Shown here: positions 52,130 to 61,172 of the stretch, piece after piece | How the letters are laid out: every line of letters starts with the position of its first letter | Position numbering within the stretch: the stretch's first letter is position 1 | Assembly: GCA_002478945.1 (NCBI GenBank) | Contig: DLKM01000028.1 | Location: 38,017-102,016, forward strand | Direction: 5' to 3' | DNA length: 64,000 nt | From: Christensenella sp. UBA7588 | Lineage (GTDB): Bacteria; Bacillota; Clostridia; Christensenellales; CAG-917 | Position numbers and translations under genes: made by a program | Notes under the pieces: generated by a model | Told to the model about the DNA's origin: nothing | Databases searched by the model: none | The model's input: the letters and a program-made list of their open reading frames with translations, nothing else

Positions 52130-53623
52130 ATGAAACAACTTGTATTGGACTACACGCCTTTCTGCACGCGCGCCGCGTTGGTGGAGGACGGAGAGATGAT
52201 TGATTTTTCCGTCGAAAGAGCGAGCGTGAGAGGTATCGTGGGCAACGTTTACAAAGGTAAGGTGGAAAACGTATTAGGAGGGATGCAAGCCGCCTTTGTA
52301 AACATCGGCGAGGAAAGAAACGGCTTTCTGTACACGGGAGATACACCCTCGGAAAGCAGAGATTCCGGCAATCAGTTGCATAATAAGCGTATGCGCCTAT
52401 CCGCAGGAGACGTTATTATGTGTCAGGTGGTCAAAGATTCGTTCGGGCAGAAGGGAGCAAGGCTCACGACGGACGTGTCTTTGCCCGGTTATTACGTTAT
52501 TCTGTTGCCGACGTCGACGTTTTTCGGCGTTTCGAGAAAAATCGAAAACGGATACAGACGAGCATATCTCGAAGATTTCGTCAAGTCGGTATGTCCCGAG
52601 GGAATGGGCTGTATAATTCGTTCCGCCGCAAAAAACGCAAAAGACAACGATATTCGACGAGAGATAGATTCTCTTGCAGAGTTGTGGCAAAGAATACTTC
52701 GGGATTATAAAAAAGCGGACGAGAAAACTTTGGTTTTCGAGGACGCAAGCCTTTTTGAAAGGGCGTTGAGAGAGACATTCAGCGAGGACGTAGACAAAGT
52801 CGTGGTCAACGACGAACAAATCGCAAAAATCCTCGAAGGCAAGGTCGGAAACGCAAAATGCGAAGTGTACGAGGGCGACCGCAATATAATGCGTTACTTC
52901 GGCATAGATAAGCAAATCAACCATTTGTGCGACCAAAAAGTGTGCTTCGGCTCGGGTGCGTACATCGTGATAGACAAAACGGAAGCCCTTACCGTGATTG
53001 ACGTAAATACGGGCAAATTCGTAGGTTCGAGCGACCTCGAGGATACCGTTTATAAGACAAATCTTGCGGCAACCGAGTGTATTGCAAGGCAACTTCGCAT
53101 ACGCAATATAAGCGGAATCGTGATTATAGACTTTATAGATATGCAGTCGCAGGCTCACAGAGACAGCGTACTCGAAGCGTTGCAGAACGCCTTGAAAAAA
53201 GACAGAATGAAAACTTCAACGGTTGGAATGACCGCTCTCGGACTCGTGGAATTGACGAGGAAAAGGACAAGGCTTCCTCTCGACGACTTTATGTTGCAAC
53301 CGTGCGACAACTGCTCGGGAGGTTTCGTCACGAGCGACGCACAACTTGCGTTTATGCTAAGAGACGACCTCGTGGACTTCATTTTGGGCAATAGGAGCGA
53401 CGTTATATACGTCGGCGCAAATCCTCAAATCGTAGATATGATTTTCGAAAGCAGGATTTTGCAAAATCGCATAAAAAGAGATTGGGAGGGTAAGCACATA
53501 TTCTTCTATGCGGACGAAAACATTCCCAGAGAAAAGTGGAATATTTCCGCAGAAAGACCGCAAGGACAACCTACATATTCTCGTATCCTCACGGATGAAA
53601 GCGAAAACGAATGCGATAATTAA
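52130..53623 (+). CDS. rng: Ribonuclease E/G family endoribonuclease
   Basis: A 497-residue RNase G-like enzyme for rRNA and mRNA processing. S1 domain with GNVYKGKVENVLGGMQAAFVNIG, the catalytic DNase-I-like domain with VIDVNTGKF and IVIIDFIDM (metal-binding aspartates), and the zinc-link cysteines CDNCSGGF. AAGGAT precedes ATG 52130. In many Clostridia rplU and rpmA follow, but not here. Confidence 0.93.
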   Translation: MKQLVLDYTPFCTRAALVEDGEMIDFSVERASVRGIVGNVYKGKVENVLGGMQAAFVNIGEERNGFLYTGDTPSESRDSGNQLHNKRMRLSAGDVIMCQVVKDSFGQKGARLTTDVSLPGYYVILLPTSTFFGVSRKIENGYRRAYLEDFVKSVCPEGMGCIIRSAAKNAKDNDIRREIDSLAELWQRILRDYKKADEKTLVFEDASLFERALRETFSEDVDKVVVNDEQIAKILEGKVGNAKCEVYEGDRNIMRYFGIDKQINHLCDQKVCFGSGAYIVIDKTEALTVIDVNTGKFVGSSDLEDTVYKTNLAATECIARQLRIRNISGIVIIDFIDMQSQAHRDSVLEALQNALKKDRMKTSTVGMTALGLVELTRKRTRLPLDDFMLQPCDNCSGGFVTSDAQLAFMLRDDLVDFILGNRSDVIYVGANPQIVDMIFESRILQNRIKRDWEGKHIFFYADENIPREKWNISAERPQGQPTYSRILTDESENECDN

Positions 53624-53737
53624 GTTATGAGACGAAAACGTCTCACGACACAATATATAATCGTATCGTCGGACATCGAGATATTGGCGGTTGCAAAGAC
53701 TCGGTTTGTATGATAGAATATTGCAAAGAAGGCGCTT

Positions 53738-54712
53738 ATGAAACAATGGCACATAAACAAAGACGAAGTCGCATTGGTCGAAAGAGCAGTTGCGAGAGAA
53801 GACGGACAGGTCAAAGTGAAGATTTCCAAAGTTGCGGTATCTTCGGCAGACCTGTGCCATCTTTCGGCGTGCGATAAGGATACGGCTATAGTACCGGGAC
53901 ACTCCGCTGTGGCGTATGTGTCCGAAGCGGACGAGGACAGCGGTCTCAAACTCGGCTCGAGAGTGGTTATAAGCCCGTACGTTACGAGAAACGAACACGG
54001 TATCGACGTAATAAAGACTATGGGCGTCGACGTTGACGGATTGTTGAGCGATTTCGTTTGCGTTCCGCTCGAGAACGTATTTGCGCTCCCCGACGGAGTG
54101 GGCGACGAGGACGCCGTGTTTGCGGAATACATCGCAATGGGCAACAACGTGTTCGAAGCACTCGATTGCGACAAGGGAGATTACGTCGTAATAGTCGGCG
54201 CAAGTACGCTCGGACTTATCATATCGCAACTTGCGTTGTACTATCAGATAGTTCCCGTCCTCATCGATATGGATTCGGACAAACTCGCGTTGGCTCAAAA
54301 ATGGGGCGTTGCGTACACACTCAATCCCACCTACGATAATCTTGAACGCAGAGTGGAAGAAATTACGGGCGGTCGTATGAGCGAGGGCGCAATTTTTGCA
54401 GGCGAAAGCGTAGACGTAAATTCTGCAATTCGTCTCGTCAAAAACGAGGGAGACGTGGTTATAGCAGGATATGCCACGCGTGCAAAACACGCTGTAGACG
54501 CATACTCCATTCTTAAAAAACAACTCAAACTCAAAGGCGTATGCAACGGAGACGGAGAGATGTCGTCGGCAATCAATCTCTTGGCAAACAAGGCGGTCAA
54601 GACGGACGGCATTATCAGTACGACTGCAAATTTCGACGAAATTCCGCAAGTCGTGGAAAACTGTGTGAAATACCCCTATCAGTACGGCAAGATTTTGATA
54701 GACTGCGATTGA
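53738..54712 (+). CDS. Medium-chain dehydrogenase/reductase-like protein, without structural zinc
   Basis: A 324-residue MDR-family protein: GroES-like N-terminal part (VAVSSADLCHLSACDKDTAIVPGHSAVAYV) and a Rossmann domain with VVIVGASTLGLIISQLA. The conserved GHE is replaced by GHS and the four structural-zinc cysteines are absent, so it is either a zinc-independent reductase or inactive. AGAAGG precedes ATG 53738. Single-gene unit with its own terminator. Substrate unknown. Confidence 0.78.
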   Translation: MKQWHINKDEVALVERAVAREDGQVKVKISKVAVSSADLCHLSACDKDTAIVPGHSAVAYVSEADEDSGLKLGSRVVISPYVTRNEHGIDVIKTMGVDVDGLLSDFVCVPLENVFALPDGVGDEDAVFAEYIAMGNNVFEALDCDKGDYVVIVGASTLGLIISQLALYYQIVPVLIDMDSDKLALAQKWGVAYTLNPTYDNLERRVEEITGGRMSEGAIFAGESVDVNSAIRLVKNEGDVVIAGYATRAKHAVDAYSILKKQLKLKGVCNGDGEMSSAINLLANKAVKTDGIISTTANFDEIPQVVENCVKYPYQYGKILIDCD

Positions 54713-54732
54713 TTTTGATTTTTAGTAATGAA

Positions 54733-54757
54733 AGCGACGCTCGAGCGTCGCTTTTTC
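54733..54757 (+). terminator. Terminator after the MDR gene
   Basis: AGCGACGC (54733-54740), TCGA, GCGTCGCT (54745-54752), then TTTTCTTT. The remainder of the gap to 55010 has no gene. Confidence 0.88.
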
Positions 54758-55010
54758 TTTGCGATTAAATCGGTGTGAGCGTTTGACTCGTTTTATCGCT
54801 CAATTTTCATAATAAACACTTTATATGAGCGATTAGAACAGATAAACGTTGTATATTGCGATATTAAGATAAGAATTTGCAAACGCCGTGCCGACTCAAA
54901 TTATCTCGATTTTTCGACAAATTTCGATAGGAAAAGAACTAAAAATATAAAACTTGATTATTATACGCGTCGTGTGTTACAATAAGACAGACCGAAAACG
55001 GGGAGAGTAG

Positions 55011-56447
55011 GTGCTTATGAAAAAATTGAAAGCGCAGTCCGAGTCCGTGTTGACGAAGGCGCGCGATTTTCTCTACACGGATATATACATTTTGACGGTA
55101 CTCGCTATCGTTTTTATTGCGTGGGTTACGCAATTCGCGACTTTCGGTTTTGTCGCGTTGATAGCAATCTCCTGCGTGGCTTTGGTTTTGTCCGACGACA
55201 TTCTTCCGCTTACGGTAAATATTTTCGGCGCGGTGCTTATGATATACAAAGGCTCCGTTGCCGAGTATGTATATTTGTGGCCGACGCTTATTCCGCTCGG
55301 CGTTGCGATAATCGTTTTTATCGTCCGCAATTTCAAGAAACGTATGACGTTCGGCAAAATGTTTTTGCCGCAACTTGCCGTATCTTGCGCTTTGCTTTTA
55401 GGCGGTATAGGCGTGGTGTCCTCGGAGAGATACCTCGTCGCTTTGCCGATTTCGATTGCTCTCGGATTCGGCGTATTGGCGGTTTATTTGCTTTACGCCA
55501 ACTTTTTCAACAGACAGAGAAAGACGGACGTCGGCGCGTACTTTGCAAAAGTTATGTCGTATATCGGCATAGTCGTCGGACTTGAACTTATCGTGGCAAT
55601 CGTTCGCAGCAATCTTTCTTCGGGACAATGGAGCGGAGCGTATTTCGACGTAGGTTGGGGCAATCGCAACAATATCGCCACATATCTTTTGTTTGCCGCG
55701 CCGTTCAGCATATATTTGTCCACGCGCAAAAAACACGGATGGATATACGTCTTGCTTTCGGCGTTTCAATACGCCTGCCTTATTATGACTCTGTCGAGAG
55801 GAGGCATTTTGTGCGGATTTATCGCAGGATTGTTTGCTCTTGTATTCAGCATCGTGAAAGCTCCCGACAGAAGAAAACAAGCCGTGTATTGGGTGTGCGT
55901 ATTTGTCGCAATAGGTATGCTTGCCGCAATTTTCCACGATTGGGTGGGTGGCGTGTTCGACAGCCTTATGACGAGAGTCAAGGTGGACGGAGACGTCTCG
56001 TCGGGCAGATTTGAATTGTATAAAGAGGCTTGGTCGTTGTTCAAAAAATACCCGTTTGCAGGCGCAGGAATGGGATACAACGGTTACAACGCGGGTATGC
56101 TCAACGATATGGGACTTTATTGGTTCCATTCCACGGTATTTCAGATTCTCGGTTGCCTCGGCATCGTCGGCGTTCTTGCTTACGTTTGGTTCTACGTCAA
56201 GAGAATCCTCATTTTCGCAAAGAAGGCAAAGAGCGGTTTTGCGCTGTTCGTGTTTGCCGCTTGGTTCGGATTCGAGGGCTATTCGCTCATCGACACAGGC
56301 ACGATGTCGCCTTATCCTTTTATGATGCTCGTCATAGTCACTACGTTTTTGCTCGAAGTTGCCGACGATACTAATTACGAAACCGTCGTGGGCGGAGTTC
56401 CGAAACGATTGTATGACGGCGCAACTTACGTCAGACAAACGTTTTGA
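55011..56447 (+). CDS. O-antigen ligase/polymerase-like membrane protein
   Basis: A 478-residue protein with about 12 membrane segments and a larger extracytoplasmic loop. GRFELYKEAWSLFKKYPFAGAGMGYNGYN is the Wzy_C (O-antigen ligase) signature loop, with an upstream TLSRGGILCG motif. It likely joins or polymerises surface polysaccharide. GTG 55011 follows GGGGAG; ATG 55017 (MKKLKAQ) is the alternative start. No other polysaccharide genes lie next to it. Confidence 0.82.
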   Translation: MLMKKLKAQSESVLTKARDFLYTDIYILTVLAIVFIAWVTQFATFGFVALIAISCVALVLSDDILPLTVNIFGAVLMIYKGSVAEYVYLWPTLIPLGVAIIVFIVRNFKKRMTFGKMFLPQLAVSCALLLGGIGVVSSERYLVALPISIALGFGVLAVYLLYANFFNRQRKTDVGAYFAKVMSYIGIVVGLELIVAIVRSNLSSGQWSGAYFDVGWGNRNNIATYLLFAAPFSIYLSTRKKHGWIYVLLSAFQYACLIMTLSRGGILCGFIAGLFALVFSIVKAPDRRKQAVYWVCVFVAIGMLAAIFHDWVGGVFDSLMTRVKVDGDVSSGRFELYKEAWSLFKKYPFAGAGMGYNGYNAGMLNDMGLYWFHSTVFQILGCLGIVGVLAYVWFYVKRILIFAKKAKSGFALFVFAAWFGFEGYSLIDTGTMSPYPFMMLVIVTTFLLEVADDTNYETVVGGVPKRLYDGATYVRQTF

Positions 56448-56514
56448 GAAGCGGCAAAAAGCGGCCGTCATCGAATAGTAGCAAAAGCCTGCGATAAAAT
56501 ATCGACAAATAAAA

Positions 56515-56550
56515 GCCCCCCGTGCAAATTGCTCGGGGGTTTGCTTTTTT
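56515..56550. terminator. Bidirectional terminator
   Basis: GCCCCCCG (56515-56522) and CGGGGGTTTGC (56534-56544) with T-rich and A-rich flanks between convergent genes. Confidence 0.75.
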
Positions 56551-56565
56551 GAAACGAATAAGCGA

Positions 56566-57402
56566 TTATTTTGCGTTATCCTTTATAAACTGCAAGACGT
56601 AATACACGGTCAGCGTGCGCTGTTCGTCTTTTTGAGCAATCGTCGTATTGCTTACGTCGGTTGTAAAATTCGGGAAAAGCTGAAATGTAATCGGCAAATC
56701 CGAATTTTCGTTTATCTCTGCAAAAGCGGTGTGGTTGCCGTGTTCAATCGTTTTATAGACGCAATTTTGCGGCATTCTCGACTTTGCTTCGTCTATTTGC
56801 GCTTGCGTGCAAACGGCGTCCTCGCCTCCCGAAATATAAAGCGTGGGCAAATCGGTGGCATAAGCGAGGGTGTAGTCCTCGTATACGTCAAAGCCTTTTT
56901 CGTCTTTTACGGGTTGACCGTCTTTGTCAAAAACCTGATAATGTCCGACGGTTATCGGAGAAAAGAATATCGCACCGAGTTCTTTGCGTTCGGTTTCGCT
57001 TATGCGGCGCAACGCGGCGTCCGCGCCTTGATTTGAATGTCCGCCGATAAAGAATTGCACTTCGGGATATTTTTCAAATGCAAGTTCCTTTTCCTTAAAA
57101 TACTGATAGGGCATATCGTTGTGAGTTTTGGGGATATACACGAGATACCCTTCGTTTGCGAGAGCATTGCCGAGATAGGAATACTTTTGAGGGGATATAC
57201 TCGTGCCGACGTAAAACAGCAAACCGTATTTGACCTCTCTGTTCATAGGCTTAAAAACGAGCGCGTCGTCATCGTCGATTATCTCGACGTACGGCTTAGC
57301 GGGAGTCCCGTCTTGCTTTTTGTCGCAGGCAACGAGGCTTGCGAAAATCAAAACAAGCACGATAGAAGCGAGTATTATAGATAAAACTTTGGTTTTTTTC
57401 AT
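56566..57402 (-). CDS. Lipoprotein alpha/beta hydrolase
   Basis: A 278-residue lipoprotein: lipobox LVAC at Cys26, then an alpha/beta-hydrolase domain with nucleophile elbow GGHSNQG, acid in SGGEDAVC and histidine in EHGNHTAF. The catalytic triad is therefore complete. It acts outside the membrane on an unknown ester or similar substrate. Weak SD (GGAATC). Transcribed convergently to the upstream ligase-like gene and divergently from the decarboxylase. Confidence 0.82.
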   Translation of the reverse strand: MKKTKVLSIILASIVLVLIFASLVACDKKQDGTPAKPYVEIIDDDDALVFKPMNREVKYGLLFYVGTSISPQKYSYLGNALANEGYLVYIPKTHNDMPYQYFKEKELAFEKYPEVQFFIGGHSNQGADAALRRISETERKELGAIFFSPITVGHYQVFDKDGQPVKDEKGFDVYEDYTLAYATDLPTLYISGGEDAVCTQAQIDEAKSRMPQNCVYKTIEHGNHTAFAEINENSDLPITFQLFPNFTTDVSNTTIAQKDEQRTLTVYYVLQFIKDNAK

Positions 57403-57484
57403 AATGATTCCATTGTTTTCTTATTTATACATCATTATAGCACGGCTGTTAGAATATTTCCATAGCATTTTTTCAAAGATGTGT

Positions 57485-57490
57485 TATAAT
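57485..57490 (+). promoter_or_regulatory. Leaderless -10 box of the decarboxylase gene
   Basis: TATAAT 57485-57490, then CTCGGT, then ATG 57497. No clear -35 and no ribosome binding site. Confidence 0.55.
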
Positions 57491-57496
57491 CTCGGT

Positions 57497-58981
57497 ATGG
57501 AAAAGGATTTTGCAAAAGATTCTATCGACAAAAAGCCCGTCGAAGCGGCTTTTTCGCAAAACGAGAGGCTTGTCGACGCATTGATAAAGCACGACGAAAA
57601 CGGAGTCGTGCCGTTTCATATGCCCGGGCATAAGAGAAAAGATTTCGATTTTCTTTGCGGAGCGTCCAAAATCGACGTTACGGAAATAGACGGCTTTGAC
57701 AATCTCCACGACGCGTCGGGAGTGATTGCTCGAGCGGAAAAGAGGGCGGCTCTCCTTTTCGGTACGATAAGCGCTCGATTCTTAATCGGAGGCAGTACGG
57801 CGGGCGTGCTTTCCGCAATCCGTGCGATGACGAGAGCAAACGACAAAATTCTCGTCGCGCGCAACTGCCATAAATCCGTTTTCAACGCAATAGAGATATG
57901 CGGCTTGCGCCCGTGTTACGTCGAACCCGATTGTTTTGACGAATACGGCTTTTACGGCTCGGTGTCTCCTCAAAGCGTCAAAGACGCATTCGAAAAAAAC
58001 GACGATATAAAACTCGTCGTTGTCACAAGTCCGACTTATGAGGGAATAATCAGCGATATAAAGAGCATTGCGGATATATGTCACGAAAGAGGCGCGTTGC
58101 TGTTTGTCGACGAAGCGCACGGAGCGCATCTCGGCTTGAGCGATTGCTTCGAACAGAGCGCGCGAAATCTCGGCGCGGACGTGGTTGTGAACAGTTTGCA
58201 CAAGACTTTGCCGTCGCTCACTCAAACGGCGTTGCTTCACGTCTGTTCTCAAAGAGCGGACAGAAAGCGTATCGACGTCAATCTCGCTATGTTTCAATCG
58301 AGTTCTCCCTCTTACGTCATGATGTCGTCGATTGACGGTTGCGTTGATTATCTTTGCAAGAATAAGGACGTGGCGTTAAAAAAATGGCGCGACGATTTGA
58401 CGGTTGCCAGAGCCGCGCTTTCACGGCTCGAAAACGTAAGCCTGTTCGACGGTAAGGACGAGAGAGCGTTCGCTTACGACGAAAGCAAGTTGGTGCTTTG
58501 TTTGAACCGATGCGACGAAAGCGGAGTGGAGTTCAAAAAGGAACTCAGAGAAAAGTATAACGTAGAACTCGAAATGGCAAGCACGGATTACGCCATTGCG
58601 ATGAGCGGACTCGGAGACGACGAAAGCAGTTTCGCAAAACTCGTAAACGCGGTGTCGGCGGCGGACGCGAATTTGAAAAGAAGCGATGAAAAACGCGTTG
58701 CAAAATTACCGAAATTGCCACAAAAGGTATTTGAACCGTATCAAATAGACGCTTTAAGTTGCGGTTATGTCGATTTTGACGATTGCGTAGGCAAAGTAGC
58801 CGCCGAAAATCTATGGGCCTATCCGCCGGGGTGTCCCGTTCTTGTCAAAGGGGAAGTCGTTGAAAAAGATTTGGTCGAATACGTCAAGTTAGGACTGAAG
58901 TGCGGCGTGAACGTGACGAGCGAAACGAGACTGTTTCCGTCAAAGTTGCTTACGGTGCAAAACAAAGTCGATTTGCCTTGA
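57497..58981 (+). CDS. Orn/Lys/Arg decarboxylase family PLP enzyme
   Basis: A 494-residue fold-type I decarboxylase of the short (SpeA/Cad-like) Firmicutes group. PFHMPGHKR at residue 39, D205-x2-H208 of the PLP site, and HKTLPSLTQ with the PLP lysine K236. The C-terminal domain with PPGCPVL is present. It could make cadaverine, putrescine or agmatine; the specific amino acid cannot be told. The frame reaches back to 57230, but only ATG 57497 fits the family start and the -10 box. Confidence 0.88.
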   Translation: MEKDFAKDSIDKKPVEAAFSQNERLVDALIKHDENGVVPFHMPGHKRKDFDFLCGASKIDVTEIDGFDNLHDASGVIARAEKRAALLFGTISARFLIGGSTAGVLSAIRAMTRANDKILVARNCHKSVFNAIEICGLRPCYVEPDCFDEYGFYGSVSPQSVKDAFEKNDDIKLVVVTSPTYEGIISDIKSIADICHERGALLFVDEAHGAHLGLSDCFEQSARNLGADVVVNSLHKTLPSLTQTALLHVCSQRADRKRIDVNLAMFQSSSPSYVMMSSIDGCVDYLCKNKDVALKKWRDDLTVARAALSRLENVSLFDGKDERAFAYDESKLVLCLNRCDESGVEFKKELREKYNVELEMASTDYAIAMSGLGDDESSFAKLVNAVSAADANLKRSDEKRVAKLPKLPQKVFEPYQIDALSCGYVDFDDCVGKVAAENLWAYPPGCPVLVKGEVVEKDLVEYVKLGLKCGVNVTSETRLFPSKLLTVQNKVDLP

Positions 58982-59006
58982 CAAAACGCTCGCGCGTTTT
59001 TATAAT
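58978..59006 (+). promoter_or_regulatory. Consensus promoter of scfA over a terminator-like palindrome
   Basis: TTGACA 58978-58983, 17-base spacer, TATAAT 59001-59006: both hexamers match consensus. The -35 overlaps the stop codon of the decarboxylase. The spacer is the palindrome AAAACGC-TCGC-GCGTTTT, which may also terminate the upstream transcript. Confidence 0.85.
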
Positions 59007-59035
59007 GTATATATCAAAAGTAAGGAGTCTTTACG

Positions 59036-59182
59036 ATGAAAAGAATTATAACGTTGAAAACTCGCAATCTGAACGAAAGCAAAAAGAACGGCGGCTGCGG
59101 CGAATGCCAAACTTCTTGCCAATCCGCTTGCAAAACTTCTTGCGGCGTTGCAAACCAAAAGTGCGAAAAAGCCGAAAAATAA
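59036..59182 (+). CDS. scfA: SCIFF ribosomal peptide precursor
   Basis: A 48-residue peptide with the six-cysteines-in-forty-five pattern: C21, C24, C28, C32, C36 and C43, in GGCGECQTSCQSACKTSC. The leader MKRIITLKTRNLNESKKN is basic and typical. SCIFF is nearly universal in Clostridia and is processed to thioether-crosslinked ranthipeptide by the next gene's product. TAAGGAG precedes ATG 59036. Strong consensus promoter. Confidence 0.96.
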   Translation: MKRIITLKTRNLNESKKNGGCGECQTSCQSACKTSCGVANQKCEKAEK

Positions 59183-59209
59183 CCATTTATCGATTATTAT
59201 TGCAAAACT

Positions 59210-59235
59210 CGCCTATGTTTTCATAGGCGTTTTTT
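59210..59235 (+). terminator. Terminator or attenuator between scfA and scfB
   Basis: CGCCTATG (59210-59217), loop TTTT, CATAGGCG (59222-59229), then six T. It would let the peptide mRNA accumulate above the maturase mRNA. Confidence 0.88.
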
Positions 59236-59253
59236 GTGCGCAAGAGAAAAATT

Positions 59254-60630
59254 ATGATACATTCATTCAAACTCAACGGATACAATATAGTGCTCGATAC
59301 GGCAAGCGGAAGCGTGCATAGCGTGGACGACGTCGCATACGACGTTATTAATATGTACGAAAACGCAAGCAAGGAAGAAATCGCGGACGTCGTTACCGCC
59401 AAATACGGCGTGACGAGAGAGGACGTTTTCGAGTGCATCGACGACGTGGAAGAACTTAAAGCGGAAGGGAAACTCTTTTCGGAGGACACGTTCAAGCCCG
59501 ACGTAAATCTGCTCGCAAAACGCAATACCGTGCTTAAAGCGATGTGTTTGCACGTCGCGCATACCTGCAATCTCAACTGCGAGTACTGTTTTGCATCTCA
59601 AGGCAAGTATCACGGAGAAAGAGCGTTGATGTCTTACGAAGTGGGCAAACGCGCGCTCGATTTCCTCGTCGAAAACAGCGGAACGAGGCACAATCTCGAA
59701 GTGGACTTTTTCGGCGGAGAGCCGCTCATGAACTGGCAAGTGGTCAAAGACCTCGTTGCGTACGCGCGTTCTATTGAAAAGGAGCATAACAAGCATTTCC
59801 GCTTTACGCTTACCACCAACGGAATGCTCGTGGACGACGACGTTATCGAGTTTGCCAACAAAGAGATGGACAACGTCGTGTTGAGTCTTGACGGAAGAAA
59901 GGAAATCAACGACCACTTTAGAAAAACGGCAGGCGGAGTGGGAAGCTATGATATTATAGTGCCGAAATTCCAAAAATTCGTAAAAGCGCGCGGCGGGAAA
60001 AACTACTATATGAGAGGCACTTTTACGCATCGCAATCCCGATTTTACCAAGGATATTCAAACGATGCTCGACCTCGGTTTCGACGAGTTGAGTATGGAAC
60101 CCGTGGTGTGTCCGCCCACCGACAAGTACGCTCTTGACGAAAACGACAAGAAAATCATTTTCGGAGAATATGAAAAACTTGCCGATATGATGATAAAACG
60201 TAGAAAAGCGGGCAAACCGTTTACTTTCTATCATTATATGCTAAATCTCGAAGGCGGTCCTTGCATTTACAAGCGCATTTCGGGTTGTGGCAGCGGTACG
60301 GAGTATCTTGCCGTTACGCCGAGCGGAGAGTTTTATCCCTGCCACCAGTTTGTCGGTAACAAAGACTATCTTATGGGAGATATTTGGACGGGCGTTACCA
60401 ACAAAGAAGTGCAGGATAAGTTTAAGAGATGCAACGCATATTCGCGCAAAGAATGCGAGAATTGTTGGGCAAGATTGTACTGCTCGGGAGGTTGCGCGGC
60501 AAACGCATACAACGCGACGGGAGACGTCAACGGCGTATACGAATACGGTTGCGACCTTTTCAAAAAGCGCATAGAATGCGCGATTATGCTCAAAGTCGAC
60601 GAGCAGACGGGAGATGTCGACGAGGACTGA
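59254..60630 (+). CDS. scfB: SCIFF maturase, radical SAM/SPASM thioether-forming enzyme
   Basis: A 458-residue radical SAM enzyme. An N-terminal RiPP-recognition-like part (1-80) is followed by the cluster motif C105-x3-C109-x2-C112 (CNLNCEYC) and a cysteine-rich SPASM region with CGSGTEYLAVTPSGEFYPCH and CENCWARLYCSGGC. It installs thioether bridges in SCIFF. The frame starts at GTG 59236, but MIHSF at 59254 is the family start. Only a weak AGAG precedes it. Reads through the terminator from scfA. Confidence 0.93.
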   Translation: MIHSFKLNGYNIVLDTASGSVHSVDDVAYDVINMYENASKEEIADVVTAKYGVTREDVFECIDDVEELKAEGKLFSEDTFKPDVNLLAKRNTVLKAMCLHVAHTCNLNCEYCFASQGKYHGERALMSYEVGKRALDFLVENSGTRHNLEVDFFGGEPLMNWQVVKDLVAYARSIEKEHNKHFRFTLTTNGMLVDDDVIEFANKEMDNVVLSLDGRKEINDHFRKTAGGVGSYDIIVPKFQKFVKARGGKNYYMRGTFTHRNPDFTKDIQTMLDLGFDELSMEPVVCPPTDKYALDENDKKIIFGEYEKLADMMIKRRKAGKPFTFYHYMLNLEGGPCIYKRISGCGSGTEYLAVTPSGEFYPCHQFVGNKDYLMGDIWTGVTNKEVQDKFKRCNAYSRKECENCWARLYCSGGCAANAYNATGDVNGVYEYGCDLFKKRIECAIMLKVDEQTGDVDED

Positions 60631-60631
60631 T

Positions 60632-61129
60632 ATGCCAAAAGACAAGGTTGAAAAGACCAACGCGATGCGCCTTCTCGACGCAAAAAAAGCGGTGTATAAA
60701 GAGCATATTTTGCCGATAACCGAAGCGGTTAGCGGAGAAGAAGCGGCAATGCTTTTAGGCGTTGACGCGAAGTACGTTTATAAAACGCTCGTAACCGTGG
60801 GCAAGAGCCTCGAACACTATGTGTTCGTCGTACCAGTTGCGTGTGAACTCGACCTTAAAAAAGCCGCTCAAGCCGTCGGCGAAAAGAATATCGAAATGGT
60901 GCGTTCCAAAGACTTGCTTCCGCTCACGGGATACGTTCACGGCGGTTGCTCGCCGCTCGGTATGAAAAAATTGTTCAAAACGATTATCGACGCAAGTGCA
61001 GAAAGCGTGGACAAAATCTATTTTTCCGGCGGGAAAATAGGCTATCAGATAGAAACCACGCTTGCGGAACTTAAAAAAGCAATACCTTTCAAACTTGCCG
61101 ATATTACCGTCGATAAAATTGAATGTTGA
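60632..61129 (+). CDS. ybaK: YbaK/EbsC-type Cys-tRNA(Pro) deacylase
   Basis: A 165-residue trans-editing enzyme that hydrolyses mischarged Cys-tRNA(Pro). Typical parts: YKTLVTVGKSLEHYVFVVPVACELDLKKAA, the conserved lysine region, and TGYVHGGCSPLGMKK. Start ATG 60632 is 1 base after the scfB stop (TGATATG). Its stop TGA is shared with the TTGACA of the next promoter. Confidence 0.92.
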   Translation: MPKDKVEKTNAMRLLDAKKAVYKEHILPITEAVSGEEAAMLLGVDAKYVYKTLVTVGKSLEHYVFVVPVACELDLKKAAQAVGEKNIEMVRSKDLLPLTGYVHGGCSPLGMKKLFKTIIDASAESVDKIYFSGGKIGYQIETTLAELKKAIPFKLADITVDKIEC

Positions 61130-61154
61130 CATATCTTGTTTTATCCCTCATAAT
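61126..61154 (+). promoter_or_regulatory. Promoter of secreted protein 1
   Basis: TTGACA 61126-61131, 17-base spacer, CATAAT 61149-61154, then AGGAGGGAG. The layout recurs at 62831. Confidence 0.7.
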
Positions 61155-61172
61155 AAAATAAGGAGGGAGCTT

